Assembly: GCF_900747795.2 (NCBI RefSeq)
Contig: NC_041401.2
Coordinates: 66,629,246 to 66,693,245, forward strand
Reading direction: 5' to 3'
DNA from: Erpetoichthys calabaricus
Lineage: Eukaryota > Chordata > Cladistia > Polypteriformes > Polypteridae
Length of the DNA stretch: 64,000 nucleotides
In this document: positions 31,045 through 43,900 of the stretch, piece after piece
How the letters are laid out: each line of letters opens with the position of its first letter
How positions within the stretch are numbered: the stretch's first letter is position 1
The notes under the pieces: generated by a model
The model's input: only the letters and a program-made list of their open reading frames with translations
Told to the model about the DNA's origin: nothing
Databases searched by the model: none
Position numbers and translations under genes: made by a program

Positions 31045-31499
31045 TTAATGTTGTCTGACATTTGGAATACAGTAAAGGCAACATAACCTTGGAAGAATAA
31101 TTTCAGGACAAGGTGACTTCTCTTCCCCTGAGTGTTGATCATTTTTTAAATCCTTCGTTGCGTTGTTTTAATCGGACCCTTGCCTTTTGATAAGTAAAAC
31201 GTGATGACTACTGTTAATCCCATTTTGCTTTCAGTAACCTGTGGGATACTTATATGTGTTAAAACTGAAACAGGGTATGTTTAACTGTGTCGCGGACCTA
31301 ACGTTACTGGAACTTGTGCTGGTTGCTTAGCTTTTATGCATTCGTCATACTGGACTATGTGGTTTAATCTTAAACGGTTGAATACAAGTTTTTTCTTTCT
31401 TGATGAGCTACCTGCAACCTTAGAGTTAAGTCTTCATGACTTCGCTGTGCATGAGGTAATTGCAAACAGAAGGCTACGCGTGCATGTTTACTAACTGAC

Positions 31500-31962
31500 A
31501 GAGAGGCATTTTACACAGAGCACTCGTTAAATCAAATGAGAAATGCCGGTCAAAGAAGCGCCAAGTCGAACACAACGAGATCCTTGACAATCACACCTTA
31601 GTGCGCCATTTGCTTCACACATCACAAAAGAGGAACCAGACAAACCAATTGCCGACCGTAAATGACCTGTCAATCTTATTCGATCCGCCCATATCTCAAT
31701 TCCTCGTCCCTGAATTTCCGCCCTTTAATCAATAGCGTTTGCTGGTAACTACGGGAACTAATTGATTTACATTGAACTCGGCACTTTCTACATACGAATA
31801 AACTCGATAGTAGTTTAACATTGAAACATTTTCTGTTTTGTCTTATAAAAACTGTCTTTACTAAACAGGAAAATGCCTTTTTTTCGTTTATTTTACTTGT
31901 AGTGAAAGTGCAGCAGTAAATACGACGTCAGCTTTCGGCAGTGGCGGATGAAAGATGGCGGC
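31500..31962 (+). promoter_or_regulatory. nsrp1: probable nsrp1 promoter and start region
   Basis: Unlike the AT-rich flanks, this stretch has frequent CpGs. A near-complete cAMP-response element (CGACGTCA) lies at 31923-31930. AAGATGGCGGC at 31952-31962 is an exact YY1-type site overlapping the start codon, an arrangement known in housekeeping genes. No TATA box is evident. The transcription start was not determined. Confidence 0.6.
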
Positions 31963-31971
31963 GTCCAGTAA
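31948..31971 (+). other. tiny upstream ORF overlapping the nsrp1 start
   Basis: An ATG seven bases before the main ATG, in another frame, reads MKDGGVQ and stops with TAA inside coding exon 1. Its context is weak (C at -3, A at +4) while the main ATG's is strong, so leaky scanning is expected. It matters only if transcription starts upstream of 31948. Confidence 0.45.
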
Positions 31972-31974
31972 GCA
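31955..31974 (+). CDS. nsrp1: nsrp1 exon 1 coding part (20 nt)
   Basis: Encodes MAASSK plus two bases of a Gln codon before a gtgagt donor. The join to exon 2 gives MAASSKQYGLILPKK, like human NSRP1. Confidence 0.93.
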
Positions 31975-34900
31975 GTGAGTATTAAGGGGAAGGGACTGAT
32001 TTTAACAATCATCTCACCCAGTAGAACTGGGTTATATCGGAGAGTTTGTGTTTACATTATAAATTGTGTTTAATTCTTTCACCTATATGTCCTTTGAAAA
32101 AGTGTACCAAGCCACTGTAGATAAAATAAAAAATATTTTTCTTTGGTCGAAGAATGCACATTGAGATCACGTTAACTAAAAATTAATTAACCTGTGAATA
32201 CTTTACCATATTTTTATGAGCCAGTAACAGTATATTGTAACTGAGCACCAGTATCCCGTGGGCAGCCTGCTTCAATTATAATGTGCTTTACAATGTTGGC
32301 GTTGTGCAAAGTGAGCCCGACGATGTTCCTGTGTCCTGTCAACACTTCCCTTCAGAGTATTGTCTGTGTGCGATTAGTTTAGACTAAAAGGTGTCATTGG
32401 AGCAAGTTGTTCTGGATGTGTCACTGACATTTTTAAAGTGAAGCTGATTGTACATAACCTCAAGTTTTGTATTCATTGGCCTTGCTTTCATCCCGTTCAG
32501 TTACAAGATCATTTGACACATGCAGCGTACAATGCACCTGTACGTACGTGCATTATAGTTTAGAAGATATAATCTATGTGGATTTTTTCATGTTTTCACC
32601 GTTTCGTGCAGGGCTCTGCACACAAATATTAAAACCCGCCTTTAAGTAACTGCGGCAGATCGTAACCGGTTGTGTATAAATGAATGCGTATGCGGACACA
32701 GCGATATCACGGAATCCAATACTGGGAGCGTTTTACTAAATCATATATGAAGAATTCAAAAGTGACCATTAAAATCTCCTTTGATGGGAAACGAAGAAAC
32801 TCAGTTTGTATTTTTCTGTCATTTGATCAGACATTTCATTTTGTACATAATACACCCAGATGCCTTAATATATGACACTAGACCCTGTTAATACACATTG
32901 AAATATACAAACCGATGTTATTTCAATGTAAATGGAAGTTTGGCGATAAGAAAAAAAATCGCTGTCGATTTAAGTTCAGATTCAGATTCTACACTTTTCA
33001 AAACACCTCGAAAATGCGATTTTTGCATTTTCTTACAATTACAGTTTTCACTGGAAAATTATGCGTTTTTTTGCGTTTGTTGGATGGGTACAGCCAATAG
33101 TAAAGACAGAGCATTTTAGAACAAGCTAGAACAAAGATAACAATGATAGAACAATGATAACTTCCCATAAAAACGACCTGTCTTTTTCAGATAACGGTAC
33201 TCCTGTGTTATAACCCTGTCACAGGCAAGAGAAAAAGTCATCTTTGTTTACATTCATTTATTTACAAAATAAAAACAAGAATCTGTAAAATTTCATTTTT
33301 AATTACTTTTGAAGAATTACTTCTGTTGCGAAGTTTCTAAGATCGTTAAGTATAACATCGAAAGGGTCATTGCTGTTGAGCTTAGTTCTCCACAAGCTCT
33401 GTCTGGGTTGAGTGGCAGGGTTATAACACACGAGTACCCAAATAACTGGCCTCGTGTTGGCCTTGTTATGGGCTCCAGTCCGATTGTTTTTAGCCTGCAT
33501 CACTTAAAAACAGTTCGACCTGTGTCCAAGGAATACTACCATAGGAACTGTTTAATGTAACCTGAGTTATTGCAGTGTGCTACATGTAGGCATGCAAGCA
33601 GGTCTATTGGCCAGCAATATTTTTGCTCAAGTAGTTTTTGAAATACATAGTTTTAAATATGCTTCAGAAACCCTTTTTTCACCAGTACTTATTTTGTAGG
33701 AATTTAGCTTTGGGGCCACTTTTAACAGAATACAACCTCAAGTAAGTTCAACAACATTAATTATAAACAGTTACATAATAGTGGAAGTATAATGGACATG
33801 TACACATACTCACACCTTCATACTGTCTATGAAATAAGACATGAGGACGACAGACTAAATTGCTGGTTTGTGAGGGCTGTGTCCCTAAGAAATAAATTGT
33901 TTAGTTGTCTGTGAGTTTTAATTGACCTAAAGTGTTTACCATATGGGAATTTTTGGAACACATGATGAGTTGGCGGTGATACTTTTGACTTGATTTACTG
34001 TATGTCACTAGATGCATAAATGGAATAGCACAGCTAATTATTTTCTTAGTAGACTTCACAACATGGTATCATTTATTTTTGGAGTGGACCATTGCTGACC
34101 AAAACCAGACAAAAATGGAGAGTGTGTTCAGTATGGCATTGTTGAATTGTCATTAGATGGGCTGAGAAGTATTTCCATTCTGGTGATAGACAGGTTGACA
34201 TAGATTAGGCAGGAGTCCCCATGGACTATGATGTTTGCGCCACAGATGACATTATGATCTGTGGCAAGAGTAGGGAGCTGGTTGAGGAGATCCTGGAGAG
34301 GTGGAGATATGCTCTAGAGCAGTGGCGTAGCTAGGGAGGGGCAAGGGGGGGGTCATCTGTCCCTGGGTGCAGCATCCAGGGGGTGCCGAATTGATGTTCC
34401 CCATTGCATTTTGGCAAACAGGAGGGGGCGCGAAATCTTCAGTTGTCCCCGGGTGCTGAAAACCCTAGCTACGCCTCTGCTCTAGAGAGGAGAGGGATGA
34501 AGGTCAGTAGGAACAAGACAGAATACATGTGTGTAAATGAGAAGGGAGGTCAGAGGAATGGTGAGGATGTAAGGAGTAGAATTGGCAAAGGTGGAGAGTA
34601 AAGGTGATTGTGGATGAGAGGTGAAAAAGAGTGCAGGGAGGGTGGATTGGGTGGAGAAGAGTGTCATCAGTGATTTGTGACAGATGGGTACCTGCAGGAG
34701 TGAAAGGGAAGGTCTTCAAGACAATAGTGAGACCAGCTATGTTATATGGGTTGGAGATGGTAGAACTGACCAAAACACAGGAGACCGAGCTGGAGGTGGC
34801 AGAGTTAAAGATGTTAAGATTTGCACTGGGTGAGACGAGGATGGACAGGATTAGAAATGAGTACATTAGAGGGTCAGCTCATGTTAGATGGTTGGGAGGC

Positions 34901-37900
34901 AAAGTCAGAGAGGCGAGATTGCATTTTTTTTGGACACGTGCAGAGGAGAGATGCTGGGTATATTGGGAGAAGAATGTTAAAGATGGTGCTGCCAGTTAAG
35001 AAGAAAAGAGGAAGGACAAAGAGAAGGTTTATGGATGTGGTGAGAGAAAACATGAAGGTGGTGGATTTAACAGAGCAAGATTCAGAGGACAGGAAGTTAT
35101 GGAAAAAGATGATCTGGTGTGGCAGCCCCTAACGGGAGCAACCGAAATAAGAAGAGTTGGTGTTAAAAATAAGTCAAGTGCTGAGCCTTCTTGGTAATGG
35201 AAGTGGTGTTAATGTCCCTGGTGTGTGTATGATAGTTGTGACCAAAACCTTGAAAAATTCTACCAAATTGACTGTACAATCATTCATTTCTAGAGGGTTT
35301 GTAACTGCTGTATGAGAGTCAATTTCTCTTACTACTATTTTAATGGAGTAGAGTACCAGGTTATTTGTAGTACACTAAGACAAAAGACGAGTCGGACCCT
35401 TTTTACTCAGATCAGCCACAACTTTGATAACGAATAACATTGATTATCTCGTTACAATGGCACCTGTCAAAGGGTGGGTTATATTATAATAATTATTTAG
35501 CATGTGAACAGCTAGTTCTTGAAAGTGGTGTGATGGAAGCAGGAAAAAAGGGCAAAAGTAAGGATCTGAGTGATTTTAACAAGGGCTAAATTGTGAAGAT
35601 GACTAGATCAGAACATCTACAAACCAGCAGTCTTATCAGGTGTTCCTGGTATGTAGTGGTTAGAACCTACCAAAAGTGGTCCAAGGAAGGACAACTAGTG
35701 AACCGGCGACAGGGTCAAGAGTGACCGAGACTCATTGATAGGCATGGGGAGTGAAGGCTAGCTTGTCTAGTCTGATCCCACTGAAGAGTTACTGTAGCAC
35801 AAATTGCTAAAAAACTAGTGCTGGCCATGAGAGAAAGGTGTGAGAGCACACAGTGCATCGTAGCTTGCTACATAGCTGCATATTGGTCAGATTGACTGTA
35901 CTGACCCAAATCTGTCGCTTAAAATGCCTACAGTGGCCATGTGAGCATCAGAACTGGACCATGGAGTAGTGGGGAAAAAAGTGGCTTGGTCTGATGAATC
36001 ATGTTTTCTTTGAGATCATATGGATAACCAGGTGCATGAGCATTGTTTACCTGGGAAAACAATGGCAGCAGAATGCACTATAGAAAGAAGGCAAGCTGTT
36101 GGAGACAGTGTGATGCCCTGGGAAACCTGGCATTAATATGGATATTACTTTAACATGTATCACCTCTCCAAAGATTGTTGGAGACCACCTACATCCTGTC
36201 ATGGCAAAGGGGTTTCCTGATGGCGGGAGCCTCGTTCAGCAGGATAATGTGTCCTGCCACACTGCGAAAATTGTCCAGGGTTGGTTTAAGGAACATGACA
36301 AAGAGTTCATGGTGTTGATTTGGCCTCCAAATTCCCTAGATCTCAATCCGATTGGTATGAGCTGGAAAAACACGCCATACCTTGCAACTTACAGAACTTA
36401 AAATATCTGCTTCTAATGTATTGGCGGTAGACATCAAAGGACACCTTCAGAGGTCTTGTGGAATCCATGCCTGGAGAAGTGAGAGCTGTTTTGGTGGCAT
36501 AAGGGGGACCTACAAAATATTAAGCAGGTTGTTTTAATGTTGTGGCTGATTGGTGTGTATGCTCTTCAGTTTCATTAGTAATTTGTCCAATAATGGTGAT
36601 GTCATCTGTGAAGTTAATGATTTTTCTTGGTCATTGGCATTCAGGGAAAACAGCAGGGGAGAAAATATACAGCCTTAAGGGCCAGCTGTGCTGATACAGA
36701 GACAGTCTGAGGAGTAGGGTCTCATTTTAACATATTGTTTCCTGTTTGTCAGAAAACTAAATCCATTTATAGATGAAAGATTTCAGTTCAGTACAAAGAC
36801 ATTTAATTAACAACAGTTTTGTGGGCAGTGGTGTTATTTTAAAAATAGCTGGTCTGTTTATGAAGTTTAAAACTGGACTGTAAGATACCCTTGTCCAAAG
36901 GTGAAAGAAGGAGCCTTAAAACTTACCAAATATGTCCACTTTGAAGTGGCAAAGGTTTTGATTCAACAAAACGTGCCTTCCAGGTTTTATGAACCATCCT
37001 TGTGATAATGAAAGGAAGCTAGGAATAATTATTTTATCGTAGACTAACAGTTTTATTTCCTCGAGGTAGGGATATGTTTGTTCTTGCAGCTACAGTTGGT
37101 GGATGGAGTAGTGACAACCGAATGCCAAACACCACCCCCCCACCTCGTGTTATTTTACAGATTTAAGCACCACAAAGCAATTATTGATTTTTTAATGCAT
37201 GATAAGTTGCTCTTGTTGAGGATACAGTAATAAAAGAACTGAACACAATGTTTTTTGAGTAAGTAAATTCACTGACTGTGATGCCAATGAGAACATGTAC
37301 CTGTAGAGTCCTGCAGTGTGAGGCAGGAAAGACAACTCTGCCCTATCACTCTGCTTTTGGTAAAATATTTGAACTAAACTTACCAAACTTCATGCATGCT
37401 TCACTTTTGAAAGTACATTGCATGTGGCAAACTAATACCATATATATCATGCTTGTGAAGAAATAACTTCAACTTAAAAATACCAAACTTATTTTTTTAA
37501 CTGTTTCACAAATGTAAAAGCAATTTTTATTTTTTTTTTTTTTACTAAAAGCACATTTTAAGTATTTGTCTAACTGTGTATGCCTTTGATCACTAAGGGA
37601 AAATTGGAGTGCAGTGTAAAACTACACAGATAAACAAAAATGAGACAGAAGGTGTCTCATTTCAAAATAGAATTATAGCCATATCCATGAACTCACTCCA
37701 TAAACACCATGCCATATCCTCATATTTAGTTTTAATGAGGCATTTATAATATAATAGTAGTTTCAAGAAGGTAAAAAATATTTTTGACGTTTGCTTAATA
37801 TTAGGAAATCATTTTCTGAGTCTTGCATACATTAATTTAAGTAATCTTTATTTAATATATTTATCAATGTGAAATATTATTTACAAAGCAGTTACCATCC

Positions 37901-40900
37901 ATCCATTATCCAACCCGCTATATCCTAATTACAGGGTCACGGGGGGACTGCTGGAGCCAATCCCAGCCAACACAGGGTGCAAGGCAGGAAACAAACCCTA
38001 GGGACAATTTAGGATTGCCAGTGCACCTAACCTGCATGTCTTTGGACTGTGGGAGGAAACCGGAGCACCCAGAGGAAACCCACACAGACACACGGAGAAC
38101 ATGCAAACGCCACGCAGGGAGGACCTGGGAAGCGAACCCAGGTCTCCTAATTGCGAGGCAACAGTGCTACCACTGCGCCACCGTGCTGCAGCAGTTACCA
38201 TAGCAAAATTAATTTAATTATCTTTGACATTTTATTTTACTTAAAGTTGATAAACTCCTATTGTAACTTATTGTTGCATGTTGTCCAAGTATTGTGTTTG
38301 ATGTATCGGCCAGATAGCTCCATTTAATAACAGAAAGATAGCCAATTTGATTCCATAACAAATTAATAAGCATAACAAAACTGTGGCAATATACTCATCA
38401 GCGGCAATCAAAATGTTATCAAGAGCACTGTCTCGAATAGTAGCAGGTCCAAGAGTGATGGCCTTTCTCGTGGGTCGTCTGGATAAATAGATCTGAGTCC
38501 AGAAGTGGTAGGCGTATCAGGATGGGGCTAGGCAAAGTCTCCCCTGTCTGAGCTGCAGAAGAAATTTAAAGATATGGTTCGCAATAGTGTGGTATTATAT
38601 AGCGATAGAGTGGTATTGACTGGTTTACCTGAGCCTCCTGGGTGGTTCTGATGCAGGCACATGTGACAGTGTTTACTCTAAAAATTGATCTTTCATGCAT
38701 TTGAAGAGATATGCTCACTCATATTTACATATCTGTAAAAGTGAAACTTCAGTCTGCAGATGGTTATAGAATTACAGCAAATATTTTGCATTTGATCAGT
38801 TTCCTGCAAGAGAAAATTCTCCACAAAATCAGAAAATGTAAAATAACAGTAACTCATTCTAAATATGCATCTCCTTGAAAATTATTACATACAGCCATAA
38901 GACTAATCATAAAGGATATGCAAAAGAATTATAGGACCTCTTTGTAGGAAATATTGTCCATGTTTATGCTTATGTTGTATTGCACAAGCTGAATATCATT
39001 CAAAGAGAAAATCTTTGTTCACAAAATAACAGTAGTACTACTCATACTTAGTTTACAAATGACAATCTTGAGTTTTGCAGGTTGTCTTTTGATAGATAAA
39101 TATCATTTGCTCTTTTAAACTGCAATAGAAAAAGGTCACTTTCTAAAAAAACATATAACCTTATTCCCACTGTCAAAACTGTTGATGGATGTATCTATCT
39201 GTGCTTGAAGATCCTCTTCAACCCACAGATAAGAACAATTTACCAAATTGAAGGAACTTTTAATTTGAGACATACTAAAATATTCAAATGGAGCATATCG
39301 GGCCCTCAGTCTGTGAGTTCAAGCTGATCCCAAATTTAAGCTTCCAGGATCATCGTAATATTTAATGTTCATACTAGAGAATGTATTAAACAGGAAATGT
39401 AATGTTTTAGAACAGTAGAGACAAAGTCCCTTGGCCCTTAACAGGTGTTACGGTAAGACCTGAAGAAATACTGTCAAGCATTTGCAGAAGTTAAAATAGT
39501 TTCATAGGAGAGAATCTGTAAAAATGTATCATTGCAAGGTTAAAGACTGATTAGTAATTTTAAGAAACATGTGGCTCTGTTCATATCTTGTATTGGATGT
39601 ATTGCAATTTATTCATTACAAGGTTTATGAGCTTTTGTACATATGTTCATATGTATTTACATTTTTCTGTTGTATGCTCTGTCCAGGGTTGGTTCATACC
39701 TATCTTCCAAAGCTGGTGGGATATGTTCTTGCTCCCCAGGACCATGAATTGGATTAATTTGAATTTGAAAAAACACAAGTTTCAATTAAAATGTTCTCCC
39801 TAGCACCAGTGAAACATTTTAAAGAAATGTTAGTAATGGGAAATAAAAGAAAAGCAATGCAAAAATGACACTGCTCATTGCTGGACTGAAATTTTAACCT
39901 GCGTTCCTTAGAATGAATATAAATAATTAACAGGCATTGGCGTGTATTTTTTTCTTGGATTTTCCACCTTTCCTAGACACCAGTCTTTTTATAATCTACA
40001 TGTGTAGTACAGTTTTTAAATTGAGATTTTTATCATTTATTTAAGGAACTGGATCTTCATGTGAGTGTTTATGCATATAACAGAAATAGCTCTTTTTTTA
40101 AATTCACATAAGTATGACCTGCATCTGATCCTTTTTTCATGTGCAGGTATGGGCTGATCTTGCCCAAGAAGACCCAGTCAAAGCCAGCAGCTCTACAACG
40201 ACCATCTGTATTTGGGGATGACTCTGATGAGGAGGTGAGCATTCCTGCTACTTAAATTAATGGCTTTCAACGTTAGTAACTTGTGGCATTTGGTGCTCTA
40301 ATGCAGTACACATAGCTTAATAGTCAGCACCTGGAAAAAGCCTTCTAATTTAGGAATTGAAATACAAGAATAATAAATTAGACTCATCTATTTTTATAGA
40401 TTTCTTTTTTTATTTACCTAATTTTCAGTCCATCATTTTTTTTTTTGTTTAGCTGGAATATGTTTTTTATTGTCATGTGTATTGCTTGCACTTCTTATTT
40501 TAGGTAGCAGATGTTGCTAAAAGATACAAATCAAAGGATTTCATAAAGATTGTAATAGAAAAGTTTAAAAGAAGTAATACATCAAATGAATACTGTATTA
40601 AGGACACTGTATACTGTGTATGAGTGCAAAGTGTATCATAAACATGGTCCACGGTCCACAGTGACATGTTGAATATTGCTCTAATTTAATTGCTACCTAA
40701 TCTGAGTTGGGGTTAATGAGGCATTAAGTAAAATGTTACTGTAATCTAAATATATTTTCCAATAACAAAGTAGTGTAATGCTTTACAATCTTGAATTCTT
40801 CTAATAACATCACATTTACAGACTTAACTAAAACTGCCTGTATTACACATTTCTAAAACAAATAATAAGTACATTTCATCAATATCTTCAATGGATAGAC

Positions 40901-43900
40901 GTTTCACCTCTAACATTCGCAGGGGTGGTAGGTAGTGCCCAATCTGCAGTCCCCAGTCTTTTTTTACAAATGCAAACTATTTTAACACAGGCGTAGAGTA
41001 CATTGAATTTCATCACAGTGCCTGATCTGTACTAGAGATGTGTGTTATTTAATTTTCAACATTGCATAATACTTCATTTTTTGAGGCTGTATTGTGGTTG
41101 ACTTTGCTTACTAAGATATCAAATTTAATGGAAAGAGTTTAATTGTAGTTTAAAGGAAGACAGAACAAAGTGATCTGTTGTGTGTTGACTGGGGACTTTC
41201 CTATTAGAATTTACGGTACTTTTTAATCTAGAATTCTCTTTTATGAACTAAAGCTCTCAACATGCTGGTTCATTTGTTTGATATACAGTGCTAATGCAAG
41301 TTGCACACATACTTGTTTAACTGCTGAATTAATGTTCATTGTTATTTTTATATCCTCTTTTTTCATACTTACTTTCTTGTCAGTAAAAGATTTTACATTT
41401 ATGGCAATCACTTATGATTGAGGAGCAACATGGTGGTTAGTGTTCTGAGTTAAAAATACCTTTGCTCTTTCACTGTGCAGAGTTGCATCTCTTCTCCATG
41501 TGTTAGCATAGGGTTTTATTCTGATTTCTCTTATATCTTAAAAAATGGGCAGATTTGGTTGACTGGGATTCGAAATTGGACCACTGTGAGTGCATGTGTA
41601 TGTGTGAGTGGGTCCTGCAATGGACTGATGCTATTTCCATGGCTGGTTTCTACATTGTACCCTACATTGCCAGGATGGGGCTTGGCCCATCCTCTACCCA
41701 GAACTGGATTCAGTGTGTGAGTAATTGTTTTCTTTGTCATGTTGACCCCTTGGTACCTGAAAAATTTCTATCTTTCTCGCAACTGAAAGGACATGGCAGA
41801 TGTCTGCCAGCCGGCCAACCAACCACACACGTTACTGATAGGTAACCACCCAATTATCAGATTGTGATCAAACTTATATATAATAATGCTTCAGTTTAGA
41901 AAGCAATTTACTGTGGTAAACTAATTTATACCATGAGTGTGAAGAAGTAACTTTTATTTGAAAAATACTAAATGTATCTTTTAATTAGAATTAAAGATTG
42001 CTGAGATGTAAGTGTTAGGTTAATTAGCAACTCTAAATTAGCATGGCATGAGAGTCATTAAATGTGTCTGGCAATGCATTCATGCTCCTTTCATTAATTT
42101 TTCCAACACCTTTACAGTGTTGTAAAGGTATGCTTCTGTTTACTGTGATCATAAAATTCAGTTACATTTGTTCAGTGAAAAGATGAACTGAATGATTTTT
42201 GGCTTTAGGATCTATACATCTTTTCAGATGGTGTTGTTCATTATTAAAACAAATAAGTAATAAATGTAGTACTTTTTAATATAGCTGTTTAATTGACAAA
42301 AATAGTTTTTACTTGGGTAAAAAGGGAATTAACTGCCTTCATAAATAGACATGCCCAGCAGAGGGCAATGTTTTCTAATGAAAAGTGCAGTACTGGATAC
42401 TATAGAACAAAAATGAATGGGATGCAAATTAATGTTTGCTGCATGTGTGTATAAATATGTACATGAGTTTAATCTTAACAATTGTTTTATTTGCCAACAA
42501 ACTAGAATGCTATAAAATGCATATAATTAATGTTCTGAGCTAACAGTTCCCTGTATTGTGTATATAACATGAAGAATTACAGGTGCTTCAGTTTTCATTC
42601 CATTGACACCATTTTTTTTTTTTTTTTTTTTAACTTATAGACAGTTGTGAAATTGCTGGATTACTGCATAATAATTCATCAGATGTGGTCTTATCTATGT
42701 TATAATGCTAGTAATTGAATTAAAATAATAGCATATACATTGTCCTATAGTTAAGCCACTCTTTTCATTGATGTACTCCTGCCTCAGGGGCCATTGTCAT
42801 CTTGTTTAACCCAACCTTAAATATTTGATAGAGTTCCTAAAACAATTTTGAGAATGAAGTCATCCAGGCCTAGACACTAAAGTAGCCCCACATCATGATA
42901 CTTTTTTCATCATACTTCACAGGTATGATGTTTTGGTGCTGGCATGCAGTGTTTTATTTTCTCCATATGCATTCTTGTGTACATTTACTAAAGAGTTCAA
43001 CAATTGTCTTTTTTACATACACAATGTGTTGTATAGCACCAGAAAAAAGAAAGTGGGGAGGAAGTTGGAAGAATGGAGAAGGGCTTTGGCATATAGAGGG
43101 TTGAAGATAAATAAAAAGACAGAATATATGAGGTTTAATGATGATCAGGATTCAGAGGTTAGCCTGCAGAGAGAGCTATTGAAAAGAGTGGATACATGTA
43201 AATATCTAGAATCAGTAGTAGTCCGAGATGGAAAACTAGATGCAGAGATAACCCATAGTGCAGTGTGGATGGAACAATTGAAAGAAGGTATCAGAAGTAT
43301 TGTGTAGTCAAATAATTAGGGTGAAGGTTAATAGTAAGGTTTTTAAGACTGTGGTAAGACCAGCAATGATGTATAGAGCTGAGACATGGGCAGTAAAGGA
43401 AGCACAAGAGAAGACGTTAGATGTGGCATAAATGAGAATGTTTAAATAGATGTGTGGAGTTACAAAATAGAACTCAATAAGAATTGAGACAATCAGAGGT
43501 ACAACAAAAATGGGAGCTATATCTAAGAATGTACAGGAAAGTAGGTTGAAGTGGTATGAACATGTAATGAGGAGAGACCATGAATATGTGGGCAAAAGAG
43601 TGATGGGAATGGAAGTACAACAGAAGAGAAAGAGAGGGAGGCCAAAGTGGAGGTGGATGGATAAAGTAAAAGAAGATCTGAAGAATGGGTCTGACTGGTG
43701 AGGAGGAGCAGGACTGAGCTGTTTGGAGAAGGTCAATCAAGCAAATCGACCCCACATAGAAGTTGGAAAGATGAAGAGAAAAAAGAAACCGTCCTGTGTT
43801 GTTGCAGAACATAAACTTTATTAAACCTTATTCTTTGGAAAGTGTAGGTTTCCTAGAGGTTAACCTCCACTAAAATCTACTCTTATAGTTTTTTACTCAG

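Noticed and set aside
33303-33560. Possible small gene on either strand
   Set aside because: No recognisable family, no splice partners, and codon use like intron DNA.
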